A DNA stretch of 64,000 nucleotides, from assembly GCA_015066805.1 (NCBI GenBank), contig SVNP01000006.1, positions 40,767 to 104,766 on the forward strand, in the 5' to 3' direction. The notes beneath the pieces are model-generated. The model had not been told where the DNA came from, made no database searches, and saw only the letters and a program-made list of their open reading frames with translations. Position numbers and translations under genes: made by a program. Source of the DNA: Ruminococcus sp. Lineage in GTDB: Bacteria; Bacillota; Clostridia; Oscillospirales; Ruminococcaceae. Of this stretch, positions 42,981-51,178 are shown piece after piece (within the stretch, counting starts at the first letter, position 1; each line of letters opens with the position of its first letter).

Positions 42981-44843
42981 TCAAAGCAAAACAGTTTCGG
43001 CGGCGGCATAGCCGTAAGGCGGCAGCGTGCAGCAGCCTTCGCTGATATTGCCCTGTATCATATGCAGGGGGCCGCAGCCCTCATGCATACAGATGGTCAC
43101 ATCGTGGTCGGTACGGTTCAGGGCAATGACCACGGCCTCTTTGGTAATGACATCATAGCGGGCAAACACCATGGCATCCTGCTCCAGACGCAGGAAACGC
43201 AGGCGGCCTTCGGAGAACACCGTATGCTTGCGGCGGATCTCGCCCAGCTCCTTGGTAAAGCCGATCAGCTCGGTATCCTCATTGCCCCAGGGGTAGCAGC
43301 GGCGGTTAAAGGGATCTCCATAACCCTGCAAGCCTGCTTCATCACCATAGTAGATGCTGGGCACACCGGGCAGAAAATATTGCAGCACCATAGCACACTT
43401 CAGCTTTTGTTTGCCCCTGTGATATTCCTCGTGGGTCAGATAACGCTCCGCAGCCCAATCCTTGCTTTTTCCCGCATAGGATTCGCCACCCAGAACAGTA
43501 ATGGCACGCTCAATATCGTGGGTGGAAACAAAATTCATCAGCACATCCACCACGGGCTTGGGGTAGTTTTCCAGAATGGTAGTCACCGCAATACGGAAAT
43601 CCTCCGGGTCCATACCTGCCAGATATTGCATAATGGCACTGCGGAAGGGGTAGTTCATTACCGAATCCAACTGATCGCCCAGCAGATAGCGGCGTTTGAC
43701 ACCGTAGGCCTCTTTGTTGGAGGCATCCTCCCACACTTCGCCGATGATAATGCGGTTACTGTCGTATTTTTTCACGCAGCGGTTCAGCCGGTCCAGAAAA
43801 CCGTCCGGCAGTTCATCCGCCACATCCAGACGATAGCCCGCAGCACCCTGCTCCAGCCAGTATTCCAGCACACCGCCCTCGCCGCAGATATACTCCAGAT
43901 AATCGGGGTGATTTTCATTGACATTGGGCAGCGTGGTAATGCCCCACCAGGATTCATATACATCAGGGTACTGCTGGAAGCTGTACCAGTTGTAGTAGGG
44001 GCTTTCGGTGCTGTTGAAGGCACCTAAGGTATCGTAGCGGTTAAACTTGTTAAAGTAGATGCTGTCTGCACCCGTATGAGAAAACACGCCATCCAGGATC
44101 ACGGAAATGCCCAGCTTTTTGGCATCCCGGCAAAGCTGTGCAAAATCCTCGTTGGTGCCCAGCAGCGGGTCCACCTGCCGATAATTTGCGGTATTGTAGC
44201 GGTGGTTCTCATGGGCTTCAAAAATGGGGTTCAGATAGATGCAGGTCACGCCCAGCTCCCGCAGATAGGGCAGCTTGGTACGGATACCCTCCAGATCACC
44301 ACCGAAGTAGTCGTTATTCCACACATGGCCGTTTTCATCGGGCCGATACAGCGGTGTACCACCCCAATCCTCACGGATCACACGGTCTGCGGGGACATTT
44401 TCATGCACCTTACCGCTCTTACAGAAGCGGTCAGGGAAGATCTGGTACATAATACCGCCCTTGAGGAAATCGGGGGTAGTAAATGCCTCATCGTAGACGG
44501 TGAGCTGAAAGAGGTCGCCGTCGGCATCCACGCCGATATGACCCCTGTTCTTTTTGATATAGTGCCAGCGGCCATCCTGAATGTAGGAAAAATAGTAATA
44601 ATGCACGCCTGCATACTTGGCGGAGCAGGTTGCGGAATAGGCAATACAGCCGTCTTCTGCCTGTACAGTATTCATCGGGATGAAGCGTTCCTTCATCCCG
44701 ATGCGGTACAAAATCAACATAGGGTTGGAATCCGGCTTGATCTCCGCAGGCAGACGGAGGGTGAAGGTACAGGGCGCATTGCGGCGCAGGGCACCGAACA
44801 CGCTCTTGTACCGGGGATCCCAACTGTCATAGATCGGATGCAT
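42981..44843 (-). CDS. GH13 alpha-glycosidase (neopullulanase/maltodextrin-degrading type)
   Basis: 620 residues, no signal peptide, so cytoplasmic. An N-terminal beta-sandwich (~1-115, CBM34/CBM48-like) precedes the TIM-barrel: conserved region I 'VILDGVFSHTG', nucleophile Asp in 'GYRLDVADELPD', acid Glu in 'IIIGEVWEDASNKEA' and third Asp in 'FVSTHDIERAITV'. The second signature 'MYQIFPDRFC' begins the catalytic domain. All three catalytic residues are present. With glgP it should break down intracellular glycogen or imported maltodextrins, acting on branched or short alpha-glucans. The start is 7 nt after the glgP stop. Confidence 0.92.
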   Translation of the reverse strand: MHPIYDSWDPRYKSVFGALRRNAPCTFTLRLPAEIKPDSNPMLILYRIGMKERFIPMNTVQAEDGCIAYSATCSAKYAGVHYYYFSYIQDGRWHYIKKNRGHIGVDADGDLFQLTVYDEAFTTPDFLKGGIMYQIFPDRFCKSGKVHENVPADRVIREDWGGTPLYRPDENGHVWNNDYFGGDLEGIRTKLPYLRELGVTCIYLNPIFEAHENHRYNTANYRQVDPLLGTNEDFAQLCRDAKKLGISVILDGVFSHTGADSIYFNKFNRYDTLGAFNSTESPYYNWYSFQQYPDVYESWWGITTLPNVNENHPDYLEYICGEGGVLEYWLEQGAAGYRLDVADELPDGFLDRLNRCVKKYDSNRIIIGEVWEDASNKEAYGVKRRYLLGDQLDSVMNYPFRSAIMQYLAGMDPEDFRIAVTTILENYPKPVVDVLMNFVSTHDIERAITVLGGESYAGKSKDWAAERYLTHEEYHRGKQKLKCAMVLQYFLPGVPSIYYGDEAGLQGYGDPFNRRCYPWGNEDTELIGFTKELGEIRRKHTVFSEGRLRFLRLEQDAMVFARYDVITKEAVVIALNRTDHDVTICMHEGCGPLHMIQGNISEGCCTLPPYGYAAAETVLL

Positions 44844-44849
44844 GTTCTC

Positions 44850-47237
44850 TTACAGGCTCCAGATGTTCTTTGCGTACTCGGTCACGGCACGGTCTGCGGA
44901 GAAGATACCCGCACCTGCAATGTTGTTCAGGCTCATGCGAGCGAACTTCATGCGGTCACGGTAGCATTCTGCGGCATAGGCCTGTGCGGCACGGTAGCTG
45001 TCAAAGTCTGCCAGCACCATGTAAGGATCCTGGGTACGCAGAGAGGTTGCGATCTCGGCAAAGCGGCAGCCGTTGATGTTGGAGTCAATGCGCTCCAGGC
45101 AGGTACGCAGCAGCTCGTGGTGATCGTAGATCTGTGCGGGGTGATAACCGGGCTTGCGGGCGTTCACTTCCTCGGTCTTCATACCAAAGATAATGATGTT
45201 GTCATCGCCGGCAGCTTCCTTGATCTCGATATTTGCGCCATCCAGCGTACCAATGGTCACGGCACCGTTGAGCATCAGCTTCATGTTGCCGGTACCGGAA
45301 GCCTCGGTACCTGCCAGAGAGATCTGCTCAGAGAAATCGGAAGCAGGCATCAGCATCTCGGAAAGGGTCACGCAGTAGTTCTCCAGGAACACCACAGAGA
45401 GCTTCTTGCTGATGATGGGGTGCTTGCGGATCTCCTCGGACAGGGACCAGATCATCTTGATGATCTGCTTTGCCAGATAGTAGCCGGGGGCAGCCTTTGC
45501 GGCGAAGATATAGGTCTTGGGAGTGAATTCGCGGTTGGGATCCTCCAGCAGGTAGAGGTAATCCGCAATGATATTCATAGCATTGAGGTGCTGTCTCTTG
45601 TACTCATGCAGACGCTTCACCTGCACATCGAAGATGCTGTCGGGGTTCAGCTTCTGGCCGGTTCTCTGCTTGATATACTGTGCAAAGGCCTTCTTGTTGG
45701 CAGCCTTTACCTCCAGCAGCTTCTGCAGCACCTGCTCATCGTTCTCAAAGGCACGGAACTTCTCCAGTGCGGCACCGTTCTTCAGGAAACGGTCGCCGAT
45801 GGTTTCCTTCAGCAGGGCAGTCAGTGCGGGGTTGGACTGATACAGCCAGCGGCGGTATGCAATACCGTTGGTCACGTTCTTAAACTTATGGGGTGCATCG
45901 CCGTACTCTCTGCCGAACACGGACTCCTTGATGATCTCGGAGTGGAGCTTGGAAACACCGTTGACGCTGTGAGAGCCTGCCACGCACAGATTTGCCATAT
46001 GGATACGGTTATCCTGAATGATGGACATCTGGGTGGTCAGGGCGCTGTTACCGCCGTTGCGCTCCTGAATACCGGCGCAGTAGCGGTTGTTGATCTCTAC
46101 AATAATGGAGAACACACGGGGGATAATGCGGCGCACCAGGTTGATATCCCACTTCTCCAGAGCCTCAGCCATAACGGTGTGGTTGGTGTAAGCAAATACA
46201 TTGGAGGTAATATGCCATGCCTTATCCCAGCCATAGCCGCACTCATCCAGCAGAATACGCATCAGCTCGGGGATGGCAAGAGTGGGGTGGGTATCATTGA
46301 TATGCACGGCAACCTTCTCGTGGAGATTATCCAGGGTGCCGTAAACACTCATGTGATTGTTGACGATATCACCGATGGCTGCGGCGCAGAGAAAATACTG
46401 CTGACGCAGACGCAGGGACTTGCCCTCCAGGTGGTTGTCATTGGGGTACAGCACCTTGGAGATGGCATTTGCCACGGAGTTCTGTGCCAGTGCGCGGGAA
46501 TAATCGCCCTGGTTGAACATCTGCATATCAAAGCTGGGTGCCTTTGCGGACCACAGACGCAGCACGCTGACCGCATCACTGCCGTAGCCGGAAACATACA
46601 TATCATAAGGGATAGCGGTAACGGTGCTGTAATTCACATGGGAAACATGGTGGTACTGCTGATCCCAGTATTCCTGCAGATCGCCCTCAAAATGCACATC
46701 AATTGCCTGATCGGGGCGGGGATCCAGCCAGACCTCACCGCCGGGAAGCCAGTTGTCGGGCAGCTCGGTCTGCCAGCCTTCCTCAAGCTGCTGCTTGAAG
46801 ATACCGTACTCATAGCAGATGCTGTGACCGGTAGCGGGGTAGCCGGTGGTCGCCAGACCATCCAGGTAGCAGGCAGCCAGTCTGCCCAGGCCGCCGTTGC
46901 CCAGACCTGCATCGGGCTCGTTATCGTAAATGCGCTCGGGGTTGATGTCATACTTCTTCAGGGTCTTTTCCATTTCCTCGGCAAGGCCCAGATTGTACAG
47001 GCTGGTCTTCAGGGAACGACCCATGAGGAACTCCATGGAAAGGTAGTAAACCTGCTTTTCGCCGTTGGAGTTGACACGGTTGATGAACTTCTGACGCTTT
47101 TTCTTCAGCTCACGGCTGATGACAGTGGAAAGCGCAATGTAGATCTGCTTATCGCTGGCCTCATCGGGGGTCACGTTGCTCTGGGTCTGCAGCATCTCCA
47201 GAAATTCTTGTGCAATGGCTTCGGAATATTTCGACAT
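44850..47237 (-). CDS. glgP: Glycogen/maltodextrin phosphorylase
   Basis: 795 residues. The start at 47237 has GGAG 6 nt upstream and gives the normal family N-terminus (MSKYSEAIAQEF). The frame extends upstream without stop, but that is the leader. Family motifs: 'YYLSMEFLMGRSL', 'EPDAGLGNGGLGRLAACYLD', 'HINDTHPTLAIPELMR', 'HEYKRQHLNAMNI', and the PLP-Lys site in 'EASGTGNMKLMLNGAVTIGT'. Releases glucose-1-phosphate from alpha-1,4-glucan ends with phosphate and PLP in the cytosol. First gene of glgP - GH13 - MurL-like - galE. Confidence 0.95.
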   Translation of the reverse strand: MSKYSEAIAQEFLEMLQTQSNVTPDEASDKQIYIALSTVISRELKKKRQKFINRVNSNGEKQVYYLSMEFLMGRSLKTSLYNLGLAEEMEKTLKKYDINPERIYDNEPDAGLGNGGLGRLAACYLDGLATTGYPATGHSICYEYGIFKQQLEEGWQTELPDNWLPGGEVWLDPRPDQAIDVHFEGDLQEYWDQQYHHVSHVNYSTVTAIPYDMYVSGYGSDAVSVLRLWSAKAPSFDMQMFNQGDYSRALAQNSVANAISKVLYPNDNHLEGKSLRLRQQYFLCAAAIGDIVNNHMSVYGTLDNLHEKVAVHINDTHPTLAIPELMRILLDECGYGWDKAWHITSNVFAYTNHTVMAEALEKWDINLVRRIIPRVFSIIVEINNRYCAGIQERNGGNSALTTQMSIIQDNRIHMANLCVAGSHSVNGVSKLHSEIIKESVFGREYGDAPHKFKNVTNGIAYRRWLYQSNPALTALLKETIGDRFLKNGAALEKFRAFENDEQVLQKLLEVKAANKKAFAQYIKQRTGQKLNPDSIFDVQVKRLHEYKRQHLNAMNIIADYLYLLEDPNREFTPKTYIFAAKAAPGYYLAKQIIKMIWSLSEEIRKHPIISKKLSVVFLENYCVTLSEMLMPASDFSEQISLAGTEASGTGNMKLMLNGAVTIGTLDGANIEIKEAAGDDNIIIFGMKTEEVNARKPGYHPAQIYDHHELLRTCLERIDSNINGCRFAEIATSLRTQDPYMVLADFDSYRAAQAYAAECYRDRMKFARMSLNNIAGAGIFSADRAVTEYAKNIWSL

Positions 47238-47427
47238 AGTAATCTCCGTTCTCCGGTGCATCGTCTCTTGGCCGCCTTTGTATTCTGCACGGCGGCGGAC
47301 GTTCCGCTGTATCATAATAAGCCGCAGCGGGCCGGCTTGATATCCGATCGCCCGTATATCGGGAGCATCGGGTGCTTTCGGCAGCCGCCGCACCGGTCAT
47401 AGGCCGCCCTTGTAAGCATACCTATTT

Positions 47428-47456
47428 ATTATACCCCATTCTACGTCAAATTGCAA
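47428..47456 (-). promoter_or_regulatory. Sigma-A promoter of the glgP operon
   Basis: Minus strand: TTGCAA (47451-47456), 17-bp spacer, TATAAT (47428-47433). The ~185-nt G/C-rich leader contains several short inverted repeats (e.g. CCCGATATACGGG-type near 47362-47375) but no riboswitch I recognise. 47457-47734 holds nothing further that I can support, apart from a weak plus-strand TTGCAA-17-TATATT (47682-47710). Confidence 0.72.
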
Positions 47457-47733
47457 TAGCTGTTTTTCACAAAATTCCGCAGCCCCCCTTGTACGAAAGT
47501 AATGAAGAATCAAAAAGTCAATTCGCAGGATCACCAATAATCCTTCCGGATAATACTGCAAACTGCACAGAACGCCCAAAAATGTTGAAAATTTCACGGA
47601 ATTTTCAACAGCAGGTAAATCGCTTCAGGGTGCGGTCGGTAAAGTAAATCAATGAAATTTGAAAAGAATTCACAAAAATCCTTGCAAAATTTACGGAGTT
47701 ATGCTATATTAAAAGAAGCGGTTTTCCGTTAGA

Positions 47734-47767
47734 AAACAAAAAAAATCACCGCCGAAGCAGTGATTTT
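47734..47767 (-). terminator. Intrinsic terminator of the candidate small RNA
   Basis: Minus strand: AAAATCACTGC-TTCG-GCGGTGATTTT (one G-U pair) followed by a run of T. It has the same UUCG design as the tRNA-Val terminator. Confidence 0.85.
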
Positions 47768-47935
47768 CAAGGAAGAATAAAGCGCAAATGTGTACCGGCA
47801 TTTACGCCTTTGATGCGACAGGCTAGAAAGGAGAGAGGGCTTTTTATTCAGCAGAGGGGGCCACTGAATACGTTATGAAAGAGGAGAACCTATCGCACCC
47901 ATGAAAAAACTGTAAGCTCTGCTCTTGAGCCTTAC
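47735..47935 (-). ncRNA. Candidate trans-acting small RNA with C/U-rich anti-Shine-Dalgarno loops
   Basis: A ~200-nt minus-strand unit with a consensus promoter and strong terminator and no coding frame. From 5': a hairpin TGTAAG...CTC/GAGCTTACA. Then an 11-bp stem GGTGCGATAGG / CCTGTCGCATC encloses three pyrimidine-rich stretches: TTCTCCTCTTTC, CCCCCTCTG (in the loop of an ATTCAG/CTGAAT hairpin) and CCCTCTCTCCTTTC. All three could pair with ribosome-binding sites of the GGAGG/AAAGGAG type. The 3' end is a UUCG-capped terminator. C/U-rich loops are the seed regions of Gram-positive sRNAs such as RoxS/RsaE. Sequence alone cannot show targets. Confidence 0.6.
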
Positions 47936-47941
47936 AAGCAT

Positions 47942-47992
47942 ATTATAGCATGGCTTCCGTCGGTTTGCAATGGCGGATTGTGCTTTTATACT
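47942..47992. promoter_or_regulatory. Divergent promoters sharing one palindromic -35 (TTGCAA)
   Basis: TTGCAA at 47965-47970 is its own reverse complement. Minus strand: 17-bp spacer to extended -10 TGcTATAAT (TATAAT 47942-47947) for the small RNA. Plus strand: 16-bp spacer to TATACT (47987-47992) for the AraC gene. RNA polymerase could use only one at a time. Confidence 0.65.
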
Positions 47993-48144
47993 GATTTATT
48001 GTATCCTCTTTTTGTCGCCTCCGTTTCCGCAGATCTCCAAAAACAGTCGTGTTTTCGTTGTTTCTTGTCCTTTCGTATGATGTTTTCTGACAAAAGCACA
48101 ATATGCAACCGCAAAATAATCATTGAAACGGGAGGCTTGATCTC

Positions 48145-49008
48145 ATGCGTGTTCTGGCTGCCTCGAACATTAAATACACAAAGGCGTCGGCATATACAGC
48201 GCACAGCGGCAACCTGCTGCTGGCTTATTACGATGAACCCACTTTGCTGATGAGCGGAGAAGGGGTTTTTACCATTCCTCCACAGAATTTGTTTCTTTGC
48301 CCGCTGACAAAGGACAATCTCCATTCCGGCATGATCGAGCAGGCTGCCTTTGCCGTCTGCTTTGACCCCGAAAACGAACAGTGGCAGGAAAAGCTGACCC
48401 TTCCTCTGCCTGTCAATACCCCTATCCCCGTAACGGCAGCGGATCCTCAGCCCACGCCCTCACAGATGCGTGAGGTAACGGATATGCTGGTACATATACT
48501 GCACTCCGCCATGGATGAAACCACCATCCGCAGTGTGGCTTCTCATCTGCTGTACGCCCTGCTGGAGCTGTGCTGTGCCGTTGCGGCCTTCCGCCAAAAA
48601 GATGCCGAAAAACGGCATAACCGCACCAGACTGATCGCTTTGCGGCAGGAGATCTACCGCAGTCCCGCCCACAACTGGACCATTGAGGAAATGTGCTCAC
48701 AGGTCAGTGTCAGCCGTACTCACCTGCACCGCATCTATCAGGAGACCTTCGGCTCCGCCTGCCATACCGACGTGCTCCAGAGCCGTCTGCTGTACGCAAG
48801 ATATCTGCTGCTGCACAGCACAATGTCCATCCGCGAGATCGCACTGGCCTGCGGCTTTGAAAATGACATTACCTTTATGCGTGCCTTCAAAAAGCATTGC
48901 AGCAGCACACCTACAACTTATCGCAAGCAATATGCTTCTTCGTCGGATTGCACAAGAGGGAGCCTCGGTTTTGTGAATAATGCCGAAATCCCACTTGAAA
49001 AAGAATGA
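48145..49008 (+). CDS. AraC-family transcriptional regulator
   Basis: 287 residues, with GGGAGG ~9 nt before the ATG. The N-terminal ~180 residues include a cupin-like sensor (GNLLLAYYDEPTLLMSGEGV, FTIPPQNLFLCP). The C-terminal AraC DNA-binding domain has two helix-turn-helix motifs: 'WTIEEMCSQVSVSRTHLHRIYQETF' region at ~195-220, and 'SIREIALACGFENDITFMRA' at ~240-260, followed by the usual 'FKKHCSSTPTTYRKQ'. The ligand is unknown; the sensing of sugars is plausible given the neighbouring genes. It is transcribed divergently from the small RNA. Confidence 0.92.
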   Translation: MRVLAASNIKYTKASAYTAHSGNLLLAYYDEPTLLMSGEGVFTIPPQNLFLCPLTKDNLHSGMIEQAAFAVCFDPENEQWQEKLTLPLPVNTPIPVTAADPQPTPSQMREVTDMLVHILHSAMDETTIRSVASHLLYALLELCCAVAAFRQKDAEKRHNRTRLIALRQEIYRSPAHNWTIEEMCSQVSVSRTHLHRIYQETFGSACHTDVLQSRLLYARYLLLHSTMSIREIALACGFENDITFMRAFKKHCSSTPTTYRKQYASSSDCTRGSLGFVNNAEIPLEKE

Positions 49009-49012
49009 ATAC

Positions 49013-49041
49013 TTGACAAAAATGCAAAACCGTGATAAACT
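49013..49041 (+). promoter_or_regulatory. Sigma-A promoter of the sugar-binding/GGDEF gene
   Basis: TTGACA (49013-49018), 17-bp spacer, TAAACT (49036-49041). TTGACA overlaps no other element. A small GCAGC/GCTGC hairpin lies in the leader. Confidence 0.78.
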
Positions 49042-49118
49042 GAATATGTGTAATTATACCTGTTTTTCACCGCAGCCTCTCCGCTGCAGAATCATATCAT
49101 ACATTGAGGTGGCCCTTT

Positions 49119-51071
49119 ATGCCGAACCAAGACATCACGGTTGCTGTTATTGCCTCGGGCATTGATGAGGAATATCAGCATTCGATCCTCAGCGGTATCC
49201 ATCGTTATGCCGCACACCACCGTGTCCATGTGGCACATTTCATCGCCTATGGCGGTATGCTGGCAAACCCCAAATATGACCAGGGCGAGTACAATATCTT
49301 CACGCTGCCGAATTTTTCTCAGTTCGACGGCGTGATTTTGCTGTCCAATACCTTCTCCTCCGATCTGGCTGCCGATCTTTCCCGCAGAATTGCCGAGGCA
49401 GGCATTCCCGCAGTCAGCATCGACCGTGATCTGGAGGGAATGTTCCATGTGGGCATCCGCAACGGCGACGCTATGGAGCAGATCACCCGCCACTTTATTG
49501 AAGAGCACGGGGTCAGACGGTTCAACTTTATCTCCGGTCCCGATGACAACACTGAAAGCATGGAGCGTCTCAACAGCTTCCGCAAGGTGCTAGCTGAATA
49601 CAATATCCCTTTGGAGGATGAACGGATCTACCGCGGCTCTTTCCGTGCCAAGGACGGCCGCCGCGCCATCGAAGCCTTTATGCGCTCGGAGCTGCCCATG
49701 CCCGATGCCATCGTGTGCGCCAACGATGCCATGGCAATTTCCGCCATGCTGACGCTGGAAGAACACGGCATCCACTGCCCGGAGGATATTCTGGTTTCCG
49801 GCTTTGATAACATCTATAACGCCAAGAACTTCTCCCCCGCCCTGACCACCGTGGAGCGTCCCCTGATGCAGTCCGGTGCGCTGGCCTGCGAGATGATCTG
49901 CCGTGTGCTGGATGGCGAGCCCTCCGAGCGGGTGCAGGAGCTTAACGCTGTGCCCATCTACTCCGAAAGCTGCGGCTGCACGCTGGGCGCAGGGGGTGAG
50001 GATATCTCCCTGTTCAAAAAACGCAACTATCAGGTCATTGAGGGCATCAACAGCGATATTTCCCTGCTGAACCAGATGTCCTGTGCATTGGTGGAGTGCG
50101 ATACCTTTGAAGAATACATCGCCGCTTTGCAGCGTCTGATCCTGAAAACAGGCTGTGAGGAGTTCTATCTGTGCCTGAACGATAACTGGCACACCAAGCG
50201 GCTGCGTCACGACACCTTCATTACCGGCGAGATCCCCGAGGATTCCTACACGGTACACGGCTATTCCGGCCGTATGATCGTGCCCCTTGCCTACTTTGAC
50301 GGCACCTTCTCCGTGGGTGAAAGCTTCAACACCGATATTATGCTGCCCCGCCTGCGTGTGGAAAGTGCTGCCCCCCGTAAGCTGTATTTTGTTCCTCTGC
50401 ATTTCCGTGAGAGATGCCTTGGCTATTTTGTCATCGTCAATTCCGATATGCCCATGGGCAGCTCCCTGTTCCATACCTGGAGCATCAATATCAGCAACTC
50501 CATGGAAAACTTCCGCAAGCTGCTGTGCCTGGATGAGGTAGTGCAGGAGCTGGATAAACTCTATGCAGTGGATTCTCTCACCGGTGTGTTCAACCGCAAC
50601 GGCTTTAACCGTGAAACCCGTGAGCCCTTCCGCCGTTGCATTGAAGAACAGCGTTCTGCCATGATCATGTTTGTGGATATGGACGGCCTGAAACAGATCA
50701 ACGACAATTACGGCCATAAATCCGGCGACCACGCTATCCGCAGCATTGCTTCCGTGCTGCAGGAGACCTGCTACAACGGCGAGCTGACCTGCCGCTTTGG
50801 CGGAGATGAGTTCTTCATCTTTGCGGCGGATTACACCGAAGAAGATGTGCTTGCCCTCCGTGCCAGAATGCAGGAGCAGATCGACATCTGCAACCGCAAC
50901 AGCGGCCACCCCTATACCCTGAGCATCAGCGTTGGTGCCTATATCACCGTGCCTGTTGAGGGCACCACTCTGTTCCAGTTGATCACCGTTGCCGACAATC
51001 GGATGTACGAGGAAAAGAAGAAGAAGAATCCTTCCAAGTACCTGAAGCAGATGGCACCGGACGTAAGATAA
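49119..51071 (+). CDS. Diguanylate cyclase with LacI-type sugar-binding sensor domain
   Basis: 650 residues. The start at 49119 has GAGGTGG 6 nt upstream. There is no signal peptide or membrane segment. Residues ~5-285 form a periplasmic-binding-protein-like (LacI C-terminal) domain: 'ITVAVIASGIDEEYQHSILSG', 'FDGVILLSNTFSS', 'PAVSIDRDLEG', 'AIVCANDAMAISAMLTLEEHG', 'ILVSGFDNIYNAKNFSPALT'. It lacks the LacI DNA-binding headpiece. A ~190-residue middle region follows, then a GGDEF domain with 'DSLTGVFNRNGFNRE', 'FVDMDGLKQINDNYGH' and an intact 'CRFGGDEFF'. No EAL domain; an inhibitory RxxD site was not seen. It probably makes c-di-GMP in response to an intracellular sugar-like ligand. Confidence 0.88.
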   Translation: MPNQDITVAVIASGIDEEYQHSILSGIHRYAAHHRVHVAHFIAYGGMLANPKYDQGEYNIFTLPNFSQFDGVILLSNTFSSDLAADLSRRIAEAGIPAVSIDRDLEGMFHVGIRNGDAMEQITRHFIEEHGVRRFNFISGPDDNTESMERLNSFRKVLAEYNIPLEDERIYRGSFRAKDGRRAIEAFMRSELPMPDAIVCANDAMAISAMLTLEEHGIHCPEDILVSGFDNIYNAKNFSPALTTVERPLMQSGALACEMICRVLDGEPSERVQELNAVPIYSESCGCTLGAGGEDISLFKKRNYQVIEGINSDISLLNQMSCALVECDTFEEYIAALQRLILKTGCEEFYLCLNDNWHTKRLRHDTFITGEIPEDSYTVHGYSGRMIVPLAYFDGTFSVGESFNTDIMLPRLRVESAAPRKLYFVPLHFRERCLGYFVIVNSDMPMGSSLFHTWSINISNSMENFRKLLCLDEVVQELDKLYAVDSLTGVFNRNGFNRETREPFRRCIEEQRSAMIMFVDMDGLKQINDNYGHKSGDHAIRSIASVLQETCYNGELTCRFGGDEFFIFAADYTEEDVLALRARMQEQIDICNRNSGHPYTLSISVGAYITVPVEGTTLFQLITVADNRMYEEKKKKNPSKYLKQMAPDVR

Positions 51072-51082
51072 CCGAAAACAGA

Positions 51083-51123
51083 AACGCCCGAAAGTGCATT
51101 CCGACTTTCGGGCGTTGTTTTTT
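51083..51123 (+). terminator. Intrinsic terminator after the GGDEF gene
   Basis: AACGCCCGAAAGT (51083-51095) / ACTTTCGGGCGTT (51104-51116) followed by GTTTTTT. Confidence 0.9.
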
Positions 51124-51131
51124 GAACAGCA

Positions 51132-51165
51132 AAGCCGCCGATGAGAACCATCGGCGGCTTGTTTT
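51132..51165. terminator. Second hairpin between convergent genes
   Basis: AAGCCGCCGATG (51132-51143) / CATCGGCGGCTT (51149-51160). Followed by GTTTTC on the plus strand; weak T-run on the minus strand. Probably ends the convergent protease operon. Confidence 0.65.
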
Positions 51166-51178
51166 CGCATTGATTGAT

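Noticed and set aside
44076..47402. A 1100-codon open frame opposite glgP and GH13
   Set aside because: Shadow of two well-recognised genes; the same codon-bias effect also gives long frames opposite 1837-3726 and 55540-57774.
47682..47710. Plus-strand promoter TTGCAA-17-TATATT
   Set aside because: It would only drive antisense RNA through the small RNA terminator; the -10 is weaker and no gene follows. Kept as a note under the glgP promoter.
47880..47925. Plus-strand mini-frame ATG-AAA-AAA-CTG-TAA with GAGGAG upstream
   Set aside because: Only four codons, and the purine-rich stretches are explained as the complement of C/U loops in the minus-strand small RNA. No plus-strand terminator supports it.
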